A DNA stretch of 64,000 nucleotides from a marine gamma proteobacterium HTCC2143. Lineage in GTDB: Bacteria; Pseudomonadota; Gammaproteobacteria; Pseudomonadales; Dasaniaceae. Positions 57,233-64,000 of this stretch are shown here, piece after piece. The position numbers and the translations under genes are program-made. Position 1 is the first letter of the stretch, and each line of letters starts with the position of its first letter. Below the pieces are notes generated by a model. That model searched no databases. It was not told the DNA's origin and saw only the letters and a program-made list of their open reading frames with translations. The stretch spans positions 695,201 through 759,200 of the forward strand of contig AAVT01000001.1 in assembly GCA_000169075.1 (NCBI GenBank). Direction: 5' to 3'.

Positions 57233-58993
57233 ATGATAAAGCAATGGCTAGTTTCTATTGCCCGGTTTATTAATCCTTCCTTAGGACATATTGATGCTTG
57301 TTATATTGTCGGTGATTCGCTTTTTGTGTTTGGTTGGCGTAATCCAGATCATTCAGAATCGATATCCCTTCGAGTTGCTGTCGCTAGTGATGGAGAAAAG
57401 TTAGCGCCGGTTCTTCGACTGGACTACGATAGAGCAGACGTCTCTTCGATGTTTTCATCGCCAATATCTGTGCCATTGGGTAGTTGTTGGGTTTTCAGTA
57501 TTAAGAATAAAACCATCCAAAAAAATTCGAATATGACTGTCAAAGCCTATTTGAGGCGGCTCAGCTTTCCAGCGCAAAAAAATACTGCAGTGAAGGGTGC
57601 CGATGTTCACAGTAATTTATTTTTATCATTGGATGAGAACCAGCGAACGGCTTGTGCATTAGCCTCTAAAGGCGATTTTTCTGGCTTAACGAGTCGCCGG
57701 AAATGGTCCTTTAAGTCGGATGATACAGGAGATAGCGGGCTCAGTGGCGGTTCTAATTCGCTAATCCAAGATGTTGTATCTTGGGGTGATAAGCTGTACT
57801 TAAAAATCAAATTAAATCGTAAAGATACACTTAAAAATGTCAGTGTTGATAGTAAGAGACGTGTTTGTCAGGGAGTAATTTTCAAGCTGCCAGGTGATCA
57901 AGGTGGCTCAGCATCGTTAGTTGTTATTGCGGGCGTGTCTTTTGTCGATGGCAAATTAATCCTTTCTACGTCGGCGGGCAGAACCGTCAGGGGTAGATTA
58001 ACCTGTGAGCCGGCGAGTCACATAGCGCAAGTTCTAAAATTAATGCTGGGAGACTTAGATTTTCGTAAAGCACACACAGTGGACTGGCTGAGCACCTCCG
58101 AATTCAGTCGTTATCTTGCGGATTTAGAGCCAAAAGTCCCTTCGGAAGATGTAATACGGATAGAAAAATTTAATGTCGACCCGATCCGTGAAAAAACCTT
58201 CCGATGCTCGGTTATTATTCCTGTCTACGGCCGGCTGGATTTGATCCGCTATCAAATTCACGCGTTTAGTGCATTTCCGAATAACCTGCTAGTGGAATAC
58301 ATATTTTTCCTTGACGATCCGCGTATAGAAAAAGAATTTTTCAGCCTGATCACGCAGCTGGCAAAGTCATTTCCGCTGCCAATCAAGGCGATCCATGCAT
58401 CGTATAACTTAGGCTTTGGTGCAGCTAACAACACCGCAGTGGTTTATGCGCAGTCCGATCGCATACTGCTGTTGAACTCAGATGTGTTCCCAAAATCACC
58501 CGGTTGGTTTGATCAGCTAATGACTACTTTCGAGTCGAAAGCTGATATGGGAATTCTGGGAGCCAAATTATTGTATCCGGATGGAGCCATTCAGCATGCC
58601 GGTATGTCGAGTAAAATTTCTCCCGAGTTCCCTAGTATTATCTTGAATGATCACCCCAACAAAGGAATGGCCCCACCGGCTGTCGATCTGAGCCCGGTGG
58701 TCGAATGCCAGTTAGTGACAGGCGCTTGCATGATGCTAGACCGGGAGTTGTTCTTGAGCCTCGGTGGTTTTGACAGTCAATATCTCATTGGCGATTTTGA
58801 AGATTCTGACCTTTGTCTTCGGGTCTATCAGCAAGGCAAGAAGAATTATCTGCTAAATGATATTGAACTCTGTCACGTAGAGCGTCAATCTCAGAATATC
58901 GATACGGTCGACCAATGGAAACAAAATCTGACTTTGTATAATGGTTGGCTGTATACGCGAAGGTGGCAAGTCGAGCTGGAGTTGCCGTTATGA
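57233..58993 (+). CDS. GT2 family glycosyltransferase with N-terminal extension
   Basis: The 586-residue product has a GT2 domain from about residue 322 (CSVIIPVYGRLDLIR) with the SDVFPKSPGW metal-site region, GILGAKLLYPDGAIQHAG and FEDSDLCLRV. The N-terminal 320 residues are not recognised and differ from those of the GT2 protein encoded at 54472. It begins immediately after the sulfotransferase stop, and its own stop overlaps the next ATG by 4 bases, so expression is tightly coupled. Confidence 0.87.
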   Translation: MIKQWLVSIARFINPSLGHIDACYIVGDSLFVFGWRNPDHSESISLRVAVASDGEKLAPVLRLDYDRADVSSMFSSPISVPLGSCWVFSIKNKTIQKNSNMTVKAYLRRLSFPAQKNTAVKGADVHSNLFLSLDENQRTACALASKGDFSGLTSRRKWSFKSDDTGDSGLSGGSNSLIQDVVSWGDKLYLKIKLNRKDTLKNVSVDSKRRVCQGVIFKLPGDQGGSASLVVIAGVSFVDGKLILSTSAGRTVRGRLTCEPASHIAQVLKLMLGDLDFRKAHTVDWLSTSEFSRYLADLEPKVPSEDVIRIEKFNVDPIREKTFRCSVIIPVYGRLDLIRYQIHAFSAFPNNLLVEYIFFLDDPRIEKEFFSLITQLAKSFPLPIKAIHASYNLGFGAANNTAVVYAQSDRILLLNSDVFPKSPGWFDQLMTTFESKADMGILGAKLLYPDGAIQHAGMSSKISPEFPSIILNDHPNKGMAPPAVDLSPVVECQLVTGACMMLDRELFLSLGGFDSQYLIGDFEDSDLCLRVYQQGKKNYLLNDIELCHVERQSQNIDTVDQWKQNLTLYNGWLYTRRWQVELELPL

Positions 58994-60201
58994 GGTTGTT
59001 ATTTGTGGTTCACGGTCATCCCCAATACTCGAAAGGTGGCGCTGAGGTTGCTTGTTATAATTTATTTAAAGCGGCGCTCGATGAAGGCCACGATGCATTT
59101 CTAATTGCTGGAGTGACGGCACCAACAAAAATCGAGGGCGTTATAGAAAAGATATCCCCCAATGAGTTTTTAGTGGCGAGTCAAACGCCAGACTACTTTT
59201 TCTTGCAAAGTGGTGATCCGCAGGCGACATCGGAGTTTGAAAAGCTATTAATTGAATTGAGACCGGAGGTCATACATTTTCACCACTTTATTCATTTGGG
59301 GTTGGATTGGCTGGCGTTAGCGAAGGCGACGGTTCCTTCCGCAAACGTTGTTCTGACGCTGCATGAATACTATGCGATTTGTGCAAATAACGGACAGATG
59401 GTTGTGCCTGTATCCTATGATCTATGCTCTGAGTCTAATCCTAAGAAGTGCGGCGAATGTATAGGCCGGAATAGCGACGAGATGCTTTTTCGTGAACTTA
59501 TGTTTAAGGGGTCATTTTCTCGAGTTGACCATTTTGTATCACCGAGTTTGTTTTTAAAAGAGCGTTACGTCGCCTGGGGGCTACCTCCGGATGAGATTTC
59601 AGTCATTGAAAATGGGCTAGATTTATCGCTCTATAAGCCCAAGGCTGAGCCACAGAAATCCGTCGGCAGCTTGCGCATCGCATACTTCGGACAAATGACG
59701 CCATTTAAAGGCGTCGACATATTACTCGATGCATTATTGTTATTGCCTGAAGAAACATTGCCAAAGATCCAGCTAAAAATTCATGGCGCTAATCTTTCTG
59801 TCCAAAGAGATGACTATAAGTCGGTTCTCTCTGGTAAAATCATGCGCTTAGGAAAAACGGTGGAGCTTTGTGGTCGCTATGAGTCACACGAATTCAGCAA
59901 TTTGGCTGGCTCGGCGGATTACATGGTTATGCCCAGCCGATGGTGGGAGAATTCACCGGTGGTGATTCAGGAAGCAAGAGCGTGTAACATACCCATAATT
60001 GTCAGCGATATCGGTGGAATGCGTGAAAAAGTCGTGCCAGGTAAAAATGGATTGTGGTTTGACGCCGGCAGTGCTGTCAGCCTTGCTGCGCTGTTAGAAA
60101 TGTTAATCGATCAAAGTAATCTAGAATCATTCGAGATAACGGAGCCGTTAGGTCATAAGAAGTCGTTGGCACAACATTTGATTATCTATCAAGGGAAGTA
60201 G
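58990..60201 (+). CDS. GT4 family glycosyltransferase
   Basis: The 403-residue product has the GT-B fold of family GT4: N-terminal LLFVVHGHPQYSKGGAEV with the Gly-rich loop, a middle VIENGLDLSLYKP linker, and the donor-binding region MPSRWWENSPVVIQEARAC (E-x7-E motif). I start at the ATG at 58990, which overlaps the preceding stop (ATGA); the open frame extends further upstream inside the GT2 gene. A short Cys-rich stretch (CSESNPKKCGEC) is an insertion seen in some GT4 enzymes. Confidence 0.9.
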   Translation: MRLLFVVHGHPQYSKGGAEVACYNLFKAALDEGHDAFLIAGVTAPTKIEGVIEKISPNEFLVASQTPDYFFLQSGDPQATSEFEKLLIELRPEVIHFHHFIHLGLDWLALAKATVPSANVVLTLHEYYAICANNGQMVVPVSYDLCSESNPKKCGECIGRNSDEMLFRELMFKGSFSRVDHFVSPSLFLKERYVAWGLPPDEISVIENGLDLSLYKPKAEPQKSVGSLRIAYFGQMTPFKGVDILLDALLLLPEETLPKIQLKIHGANLSVQRDDYKSVLSGKIMRLGKTVELCGRYESHEFSNLAGSADYMVMPSRWWENSPVVIQEARACNIPIIVSDIGGMREKVVPGKNGLWFDAGSAVSLAALLEMLIDQSNLESFEITEPLGHKKSLAQHLIIYQGK

Positions 60202-60209
60202 AGAGAACA

Positions 60210-61370
60210 ATGCGCGTAGGTTATTTTGCTCAAAATTATGGTGTGGTCAACAATCCGCATTCGATGAATATTGATCAACTAATGCATCATACCGGGCACA
60301 ATACTGGCAACCTGGCTTTTTGGCACGCGGCAAACTTACTCTTTGATGCCGATGAACAGGTTTTGGTAGATTGGGGGAGTACCGCTGATCAACTAAAAGA
60401 TAAGATTGATTTGTTAGTTATCCCCGCGGCAAATTTTTTGAATCATACATCGAACTTAGAGGCGCAAGCGAAGCTAATAGAGGCGTTGGATATGCCTACA
60501 ATTTTGATGGGTATTGGAGCGCAATCAGAAACACATACGGAGTTCACTCCATTGACCGATGGCACCAAGCGGTTCTTGCAAGTAGTCGCAGAGCGGACGC
60601 CATTTATAGGAGTGAGGGGTGAGTATTCTGCGGATCTATGTCGTCACTACGGTATTAATAACGTGGAAGTATTAGGCTGCCCGTCGATATTAATTAATCC
60701 ATCAAAGACGCTGGGAGAGACCATCGAGCAGCGAATGTCCCTCCCGGTAGAACGTTTATTAGTCCATGCTTGCTGTTTAAAGGCACCGTTGTTAAAAACT
60801 GAAGCAACTCTCTTTAATGCACTGCAGCAATATTCTAGTCGCTATATAGTTCAGCGTCCCCCTGAACTTATAAAAGCGATTTTGGGCCTAGAATTAAACG
60901 AAGACGATATGGAATATTTGGAAAAGTTCAGAGGCCATGTGGCAGGACAGCTGGAAATGTCTGAATTCCTTGCTGTTTTAAGGGACAGGGGCGAAAGCTA
61001 TATGAGCGTACCAGAATGGCTGTCGCGCATGCGCGGTTTCAGTCATGCGATAGGTACCCGCATACATGGGACTTTACTGCCCATCGCTGCAGGTGTTCCT
61101 TCGGTTTGCATCTATCAAGATACCCGTACCGATGAGTTATCCGATACGCTGAAAATCCCGCGAATTAGCTATAAAATGTTCAATAAATATAGCTCAAATA
61201 TGTTAGGAAAATCTCGCGACGCGGTAGATTTTAATCGCATTTTTGACGGTATCGAATTTTCAGGAGAGAAATTTGATTTGAGGAGACGGTCGATTGCTAA
61301 AAAGTACACTGATCTGTTTAAGCTTGCCAGCTTAAAATCATCTAGACATTTGGAGTCTATCGCTGAATGA
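60210..61370 (+). CDS. polysaccharide pyruvyl transferase family protein
   Basis: The 386-residue product fits the pyruvyl transferase family (CsaB/WcaK-like): an N-terminal half with LLVIPAANFLN and ILMGIGAQSE, and a C-terminal half with GFSHAIGTRIHGTLLPIAAGVPSVCIYQD, the conserved His-Gly region. Such enzymes attach pyruvate from phosphoenolpyruvate as a ketal to a sugar, adding negative charge. It lies between the GT4 gene and the exporter genes, with a 4-base overlap with wzm. Some family members have other roles, so the reaction is probable rather than certain. Confidence 0.85.
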   Translation: MRVGYFAQNYGVVNNPHSMNIDQLMHHTGHNTGNLAFWHAANLLFDADEQVLVDWGSTADQLKDKIDLLVIPAANFLNHTSNLEAQAKLIEALDMPTILMGIGAQSETHTEFTPLTDGTKRFLQVVAERTPFIGVRGEYSADLCRHYGINNVEVLGCPSILINPSKTLGETIEQRMSLPVERLLVHACCLKAPLLKTEATLFNALQQYSSRYIVQRPPELIKAILGLELNEDDMEYLEKFRGHVAGQLEMSEFLAVLRDRGESYMSVPEWLSRMRGFSHAIGTRIHGTLLPIAAGVPSVCIYQDTRTDELSDTLKIPRISYKMFNKYSSNMLGKSRDAVDFNRIFDGIEFSGEKFDLRRRSIAKKYTDLFKLASLKSSRHLESIAE

Positions 61371-62143
61371 AGAGGGACCTAACACAATACACCCAGCTGA
61401 TTTGGTACCGTGCTTGGGGGACCCTTCGCTCGCAGGTGAGTAGAACTTATCTAAATGCCTTGTGGTGGATTATCGAACCACTAATCCAAATGTCAGCCTA
61501 CTATTTTGTGTTTAGTGAATTGCTAAATATGCGCACTGGTGACTATGCTTTCCATCTTTTGGTAGGGTTAGCTGTTGTTCGCTGGTTTAGTTCGGCTTTC
61601 TCTGGTGCGGCTACTAGTATCACAGGTGCTTCCGGGCTGATGAATTTAGTGGACGTTCGAAAAATTATCTTTCCTTTAATACAAATAACGAGCCAAACAA
61701 TTAAGAGTCTGATTGTCTTTTCATTGTTAGTGTTGGCCCTTTTGTTGGCGGGTTATGGTCAAGATTTGGAGGCTTATATGTATCTGCCCGCGGTCATTAT
61801 TGCAACAGGTTTGTCCATTCTGGGCATATCACTTTGCTATTGCGCATTCGTTCCCTTTGTTGCAGATTTGGCAAATCTTGTCGGAACGGTTCAAACTCTG
61901 GTGTTGTTTCTATCAGGAGTTTTTTTCACTGTCGATATGATGCCAGAAAATATCCAGCAGTATTTTTATTTGAATCCTCTGGCATGTGCAATTGAAATGG
62001 TGCGAAGTATTATGATCTCCGGAGAAATCCCTAGCATGAGTCTATTGCAGTATGTTGCTACGTTCGGCATAGTGTCCACGGTTCTAGGTTGGCAGATCAT
62101 TGGTTTTTTTGACAAAGTCTACCCGAAGATTGTAGTTAAATAG
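61367..62143 (+). CDS. wzm: ABC-2 type polysaccharide exporter permease
   Basis: The 258-residue inner-membrane protein has an amphipathic N-terminus (SRTYLNALWWIIEPL motif of the ABC-2 family), about six transmembrane helices and the FFTVDMMPENIQQYFYLNPL segment near the end. It pairs with the ATPase encoded 2 bases downstream to export undecaprenyl-linked polysaccharide. Such permeases occur in O-antigen (Wzm), capsule (KpsM) and teichoic acid (TagG) export; rfb genes and lipid A genes nearby favour O-antigen. Confidence 0.9.
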   Translation: MKRDLTQYTQLIWYRAWGTLRSQVSRTYLNALWWIIEPLIQMSAYYFVFSELLNMRTGDYAFHLLVGLAVVRWFSSAFSGAATSITGASGLMNLVDVRKIIFPLIQITSQTIKSLIVFSLLVLALLLAGYGQDLEAYMYLPAVIIATGLSILGISLCYCAFVPFVADLANLVGTVQTLVLFLSGVFFTVDMMPENIQQYFYLNPLACAIEMVRSIMISGEIPSMSLLQYVATFGIVSTVLGWQIIGFFDKVYPKIVVK

Positions 62144-62157
62144 GGTTGATAGACAGG

Positions 62158-62859
62158 ATGAATAAAGACTTATCAATTGTTGCAGAAAATGTGAGCTTTT
62201 CGTTCGGCAATGCTTCGAGGCTTAGTCTACGCCGCCATCCGCCAGTCTACGTTGCTAGGAATTTAAGTTTTAGTGTTGAGCGAGGCGAAACATTAGGGGT
62301 TATTGGCTTTAACGGCGCGGGTAAATCGACGCTGTTGCGCTTGATGGCTGGTATATTGCGTCCTGACCAGGGTGCTATCACCACCAATGGTGTCGCGTGC
62401 TTGCTGAGCTTGGGTACAGGCTTTGACCCCAATCTCACCGGCCGAGACAATATCATTACCGGTGGGCTGTTGATGGGGCATCGTCTGAAGTCTATTCAGG
62501 AAAGGATGGATCAGGTTATCGACTTCAGTGAGCTTGGGGGTCATATTGATAAGCAGTTTCGAACATATTCTGCGGGTATGCGTGCAAGACTCGCGTTTTC
62601 AGTGGGCGTGACACTGACCCCAGAAATACTATTAGTTGATGAAGTTCTTGCCGTCGGCGACGCTCAATTTAGAGAAAAATCCAAAGCTGTAATGATGGAG
62701 CGTCTGAAAAGCGATACTACAGTGATTTTTGTTTCACATAGCGAGAGCGAGGTAGAGTCCCTTTGCGACAGATGTCTCTGGATAGATAACGGAGAAATGC
62801 GGGGAATTGGACCGTCACATGAAATTGTAGGTATGTATAAACATGCCCGCCGTAAATAA
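62158..62859 (+). CDS. wzt: ABC-type polysaccharide exporter ATPase
   Basis: The 233-residue ATPase has Walker A GFNGAGKST (residues 50-58), the signature YSAGMRARLAF, Walker B ILLVDEVLAVGD and the switch His in FVSHSE. It has no C-terminal carbohydrate-binding domain, unlike Wzt proteins that read a terminal cap, so export is likely not tied to end modification. The ATG at 62158 gives the family N-terminus; a TTG four codons upstream is an alternative. It forms the exporter with the preceding permease. Confidence 0.9.
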   Translation: MNKDLSIVAENVSFSFGNASRLSLRRHPPVYVARNLSFSVERGETLGVIGFNGAGKSTLLRLMAGILRPDQGAITTNGVACLLSLGTGFDPNLTGRDNIITGGLLMGHRLKSIQERMDQVIDFSELGGHIDKQFRTYSAGMRARLAFSVGVTLTPEILLVDEVLAVGDAQFREKSKAVMMERLKSDTTVIFVSHSESEVESLCDRCLWIDNGEMRGIGPSHEIVGMYKHARRK

Positions 62860-62895
62860 GAAAATCTGCTGCAGCGCAGTATTTCGAGGAGAAAT

Positions 62896-63846
62896 ATGAA
62901 GAGCAATGGTCCCCATATCATCGGGCTAGGTGCCGGAAGGGCCGGAACAACATATATATATGAATATTTAAAACACCATCCTCAAGTACGCATGAGCGCC
63001 ATTAAAGAGCTAAACTTTTTTAGCAGTAAAATAGGCTTGTCCGAAGTGGAGTATCAGAAATATTTAGAGAATTTTGATTTTAAAAGCGGGATGGTAGTGG
63101 GGGAAATATCCCCATCCTATATCTGGCCTCAAATTCTGGATAATGGCGTAACGGAATTAGAAGTGTTTAGGAATATGAAGAGGCATTTGCCTTTGGATAC
63201 GATATTATTCTTGGTGTTAAGGAGTCCTGCTGCGAGAGCATACTCTCAGTTTCTTTTTGAGGTAAAGGAGGGGCTAATTCGGACCAATTGTTTTTTGGAA
63301 GAATTAAGAAAAGGCAAAGACAGTGAGTTTGCTTTTGTAGGGTGTACTTTTTTAGCAGACGCTATCGAGTTAATGTATCATGAATTGAGGGATTATGAGA
63401 TCGTTACACTTGTTAATGAAATTGATTTAGGCGGTGCTGAATCCCTAGGATTGAAAAAGATTTCAAATATATTAAATATCGAAGTTATGGGCTTTGATGC
63501 AAACGAAAAAATCAATACAACTAAAAAAACGGAATTGTACATACCTGAACATGAGAGTTTAAAGGTTCTTCTAGACGGGACAAACCTGCCTCCTAGCGAT
63601 GAGGCATCCTCTAAGTGGCTAGAGATTAAACCTGGGTATGTTTATATTAAAACTGGCTGGCACCTGTGGAATAAAATGTTAGGGCCATTCAGTCGCTCGG
63701 AGTTAGAAGAATATAGACTGCTGAAAGAGTTTATTTCAGAGGGGATGTCACGTGAAATGGAAGTGCAAATAAACTTAGAAATCTACCGAGATGAAATAGA
63801 AAAAACTCAAAAATCAACAGGAATAGATCTATCTTTATGGACATAG
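62896..63846 (+). CDS. second sulfotransferase family protein
   Basis: The 316-residue product has LGAGRAGTTYIYEYL (residues 11-25) as the 5'-phosphosulfate loop, a KELNFFSS segment and FLVLRSPAARAYSQFLF as the 3'-phosphate-binding region, all features of PAPS-dependent sulfotransferases of the heparan-type fold. It is only distantly similar to the sulfotransferase encoded at 56273. Good GAGGAG lies before the ATG. Codon use is distinctly AT-rich, suggesting separate acquisition. Its end overlaps the next gene by 10 bases. The acceptor is presumably the exported polysaccharide. Confidence 0.85.
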   Translation: MKSNGPHIIGLGAGRAGTTYIYEYLKHHPQVRMSAIKELNFFSSKIGLSEVEYQKYLENFDFKSGMVVGEISPSYIWPQILDNGVTELEVFRNMKRHLPLDTILFLVLRSPAARAYSQFLFEVKEGLIRTNCFLEELRKGKDSEFAFVGCTFLADAIELMYHELRDYEIVTLVNEIDLGGAESLGLKKISNILNIEVMGFDANEKINTTKKTELYIPEHESLKVLLDGTNLPPSDEASSKWLEIKPGYVYIKTGWHLWNKMLGPFSRSELEEYRLLKEFISEGMSREMEVQINLEIYRDEIEKTQKSTGIDLSLWT

Positions 63847-64000
63847 CACCGCATAAAATCTTGTTTCCTCAGAGAGTAAATTTGGCGCCGGTTACCGATA
63901 AGCGCGGGTCGCTTATTTTTATAGAGAAGGAAAAGTCAATAGGGTTTATTCCAAGACGGATTTATTATATTTATGGAACTTCTGGCCGCGAAACAGTCAG
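63837..64000 (+). CDS. FdtA/QdtA-like sugar 3,4-ketoisomerase (5' part, cut by window edge)
   Basis: From the ATG at 63837 a frame runs open to the window end (54 codons). DKRGSLIFIE followed by IPRRIYYIYGTSGRET is the N-terminal signature of the FdtA/WxcM-like cupin family. These enzymes isomerise dTDP-4-keto-6-deoxyglucose to the 3-keto sugar, on the way to 3-amino-3,6-dideoxyhexoses such as Fuc3NAc or Qui3NAc. The substrate is the RfbB product made by this cluster. Aminotransferase and acyltransferase genes would be expected just past the edge. Confidence 0.75.
   Translation, partial: MDIAPHKILFPQRVNLAPVTDKRGSLIFIEKEKSIGFIPRRIYYIYGTSGRETV

Overview
The window looks like a chromosomal segment of a marine gammaproteobacterium with Pseudomonas-like gene order (inference: Pseudomonadales/Cellvibrionales type; genus not determined). 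The evidence is the set of conserved blocks: polA; rep; a GGDEF-EAL gene; comM-ubiK; glnK-amtB; lptM-lysA-dapF-DUF484-xerC-yigB; cyaA; argH; algZ-algR-hemC-hemD-hemX-hemY; argA-argE; pit with its PhoU-like partner; glnE-ilvE-waaF; and msbA. Base composition is moderate (GC near one half by eye) and becomes more AT-rich in the last 10 kb. I saw no rRNA, tRNA, CRISPR array, prophage or insertion sequence.

Layout. Positions 1-12400 are core DNA metabolism and peptide turnover: polA, yheV-prlC, rep, a c-di-GMP enzyme, comM and ubiK. A candidate sRNA with its own sigma-E-like promoter and terminator lies just after polA. Positions 12400-16000 form a nitrogen block: a sigma-54 promoter, a TorF-type porin gene, glnK, amtB, a strong terminator and a second PII gene. 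Positions 16000-28300 are a long minus-strand stretch: argH, a lone hydantoinase/oxoprolinase gene, cyaA, lptM, lysA, dapF, DUF484, xerC, yigB and DUF523. Positions 28400-34600 hold the AlgZ/AlgR two-component pair followed by the tightly packed hemCDXY genes. Positions 34800-45400 hold argA, argE, pit with its PhoU-like partner, an orphan GspE/PilB-like ATPase, glnE and ilvE.

From 45444 the window turns to the cell envelope. After a repeat-bearing gap come waaF, a tiny coupled ORF, an LpxL-type acyltransferase, a decayed gene and msbA (lipid A-core synthesis and flipping). Then rfbBACD makes dTDP-L-rhamnose. It is followed by two large GT2 proteins, a GT4, two different sulfotransferase-like proteins, a polysaccharide pyruvyl transferase, a Wzm/Wzt ABC exporter, and the 5' end of an FdtA-like sugar ketoisomerase gene cut by the window edge. 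Together these predict an ABC-exported, rhamnose-containing surface polysaccharide that may be sulfated and pyruvylated. This is the most distinctive accessory system here.

Other items of note are a cluster of nine GTAAC/GTTAC pentamers between a small secreted-protein gene and polA, a dispersed hairpin-bearing repeat (two copies), a second direct-repeat pair that keeps a reading frame, and several short genes found by direct reading (lptM, the 37-codon ORF after waaF, and the fdtA start). All functional calls rest on recognising motifs and gene order by eye; no database search was run.
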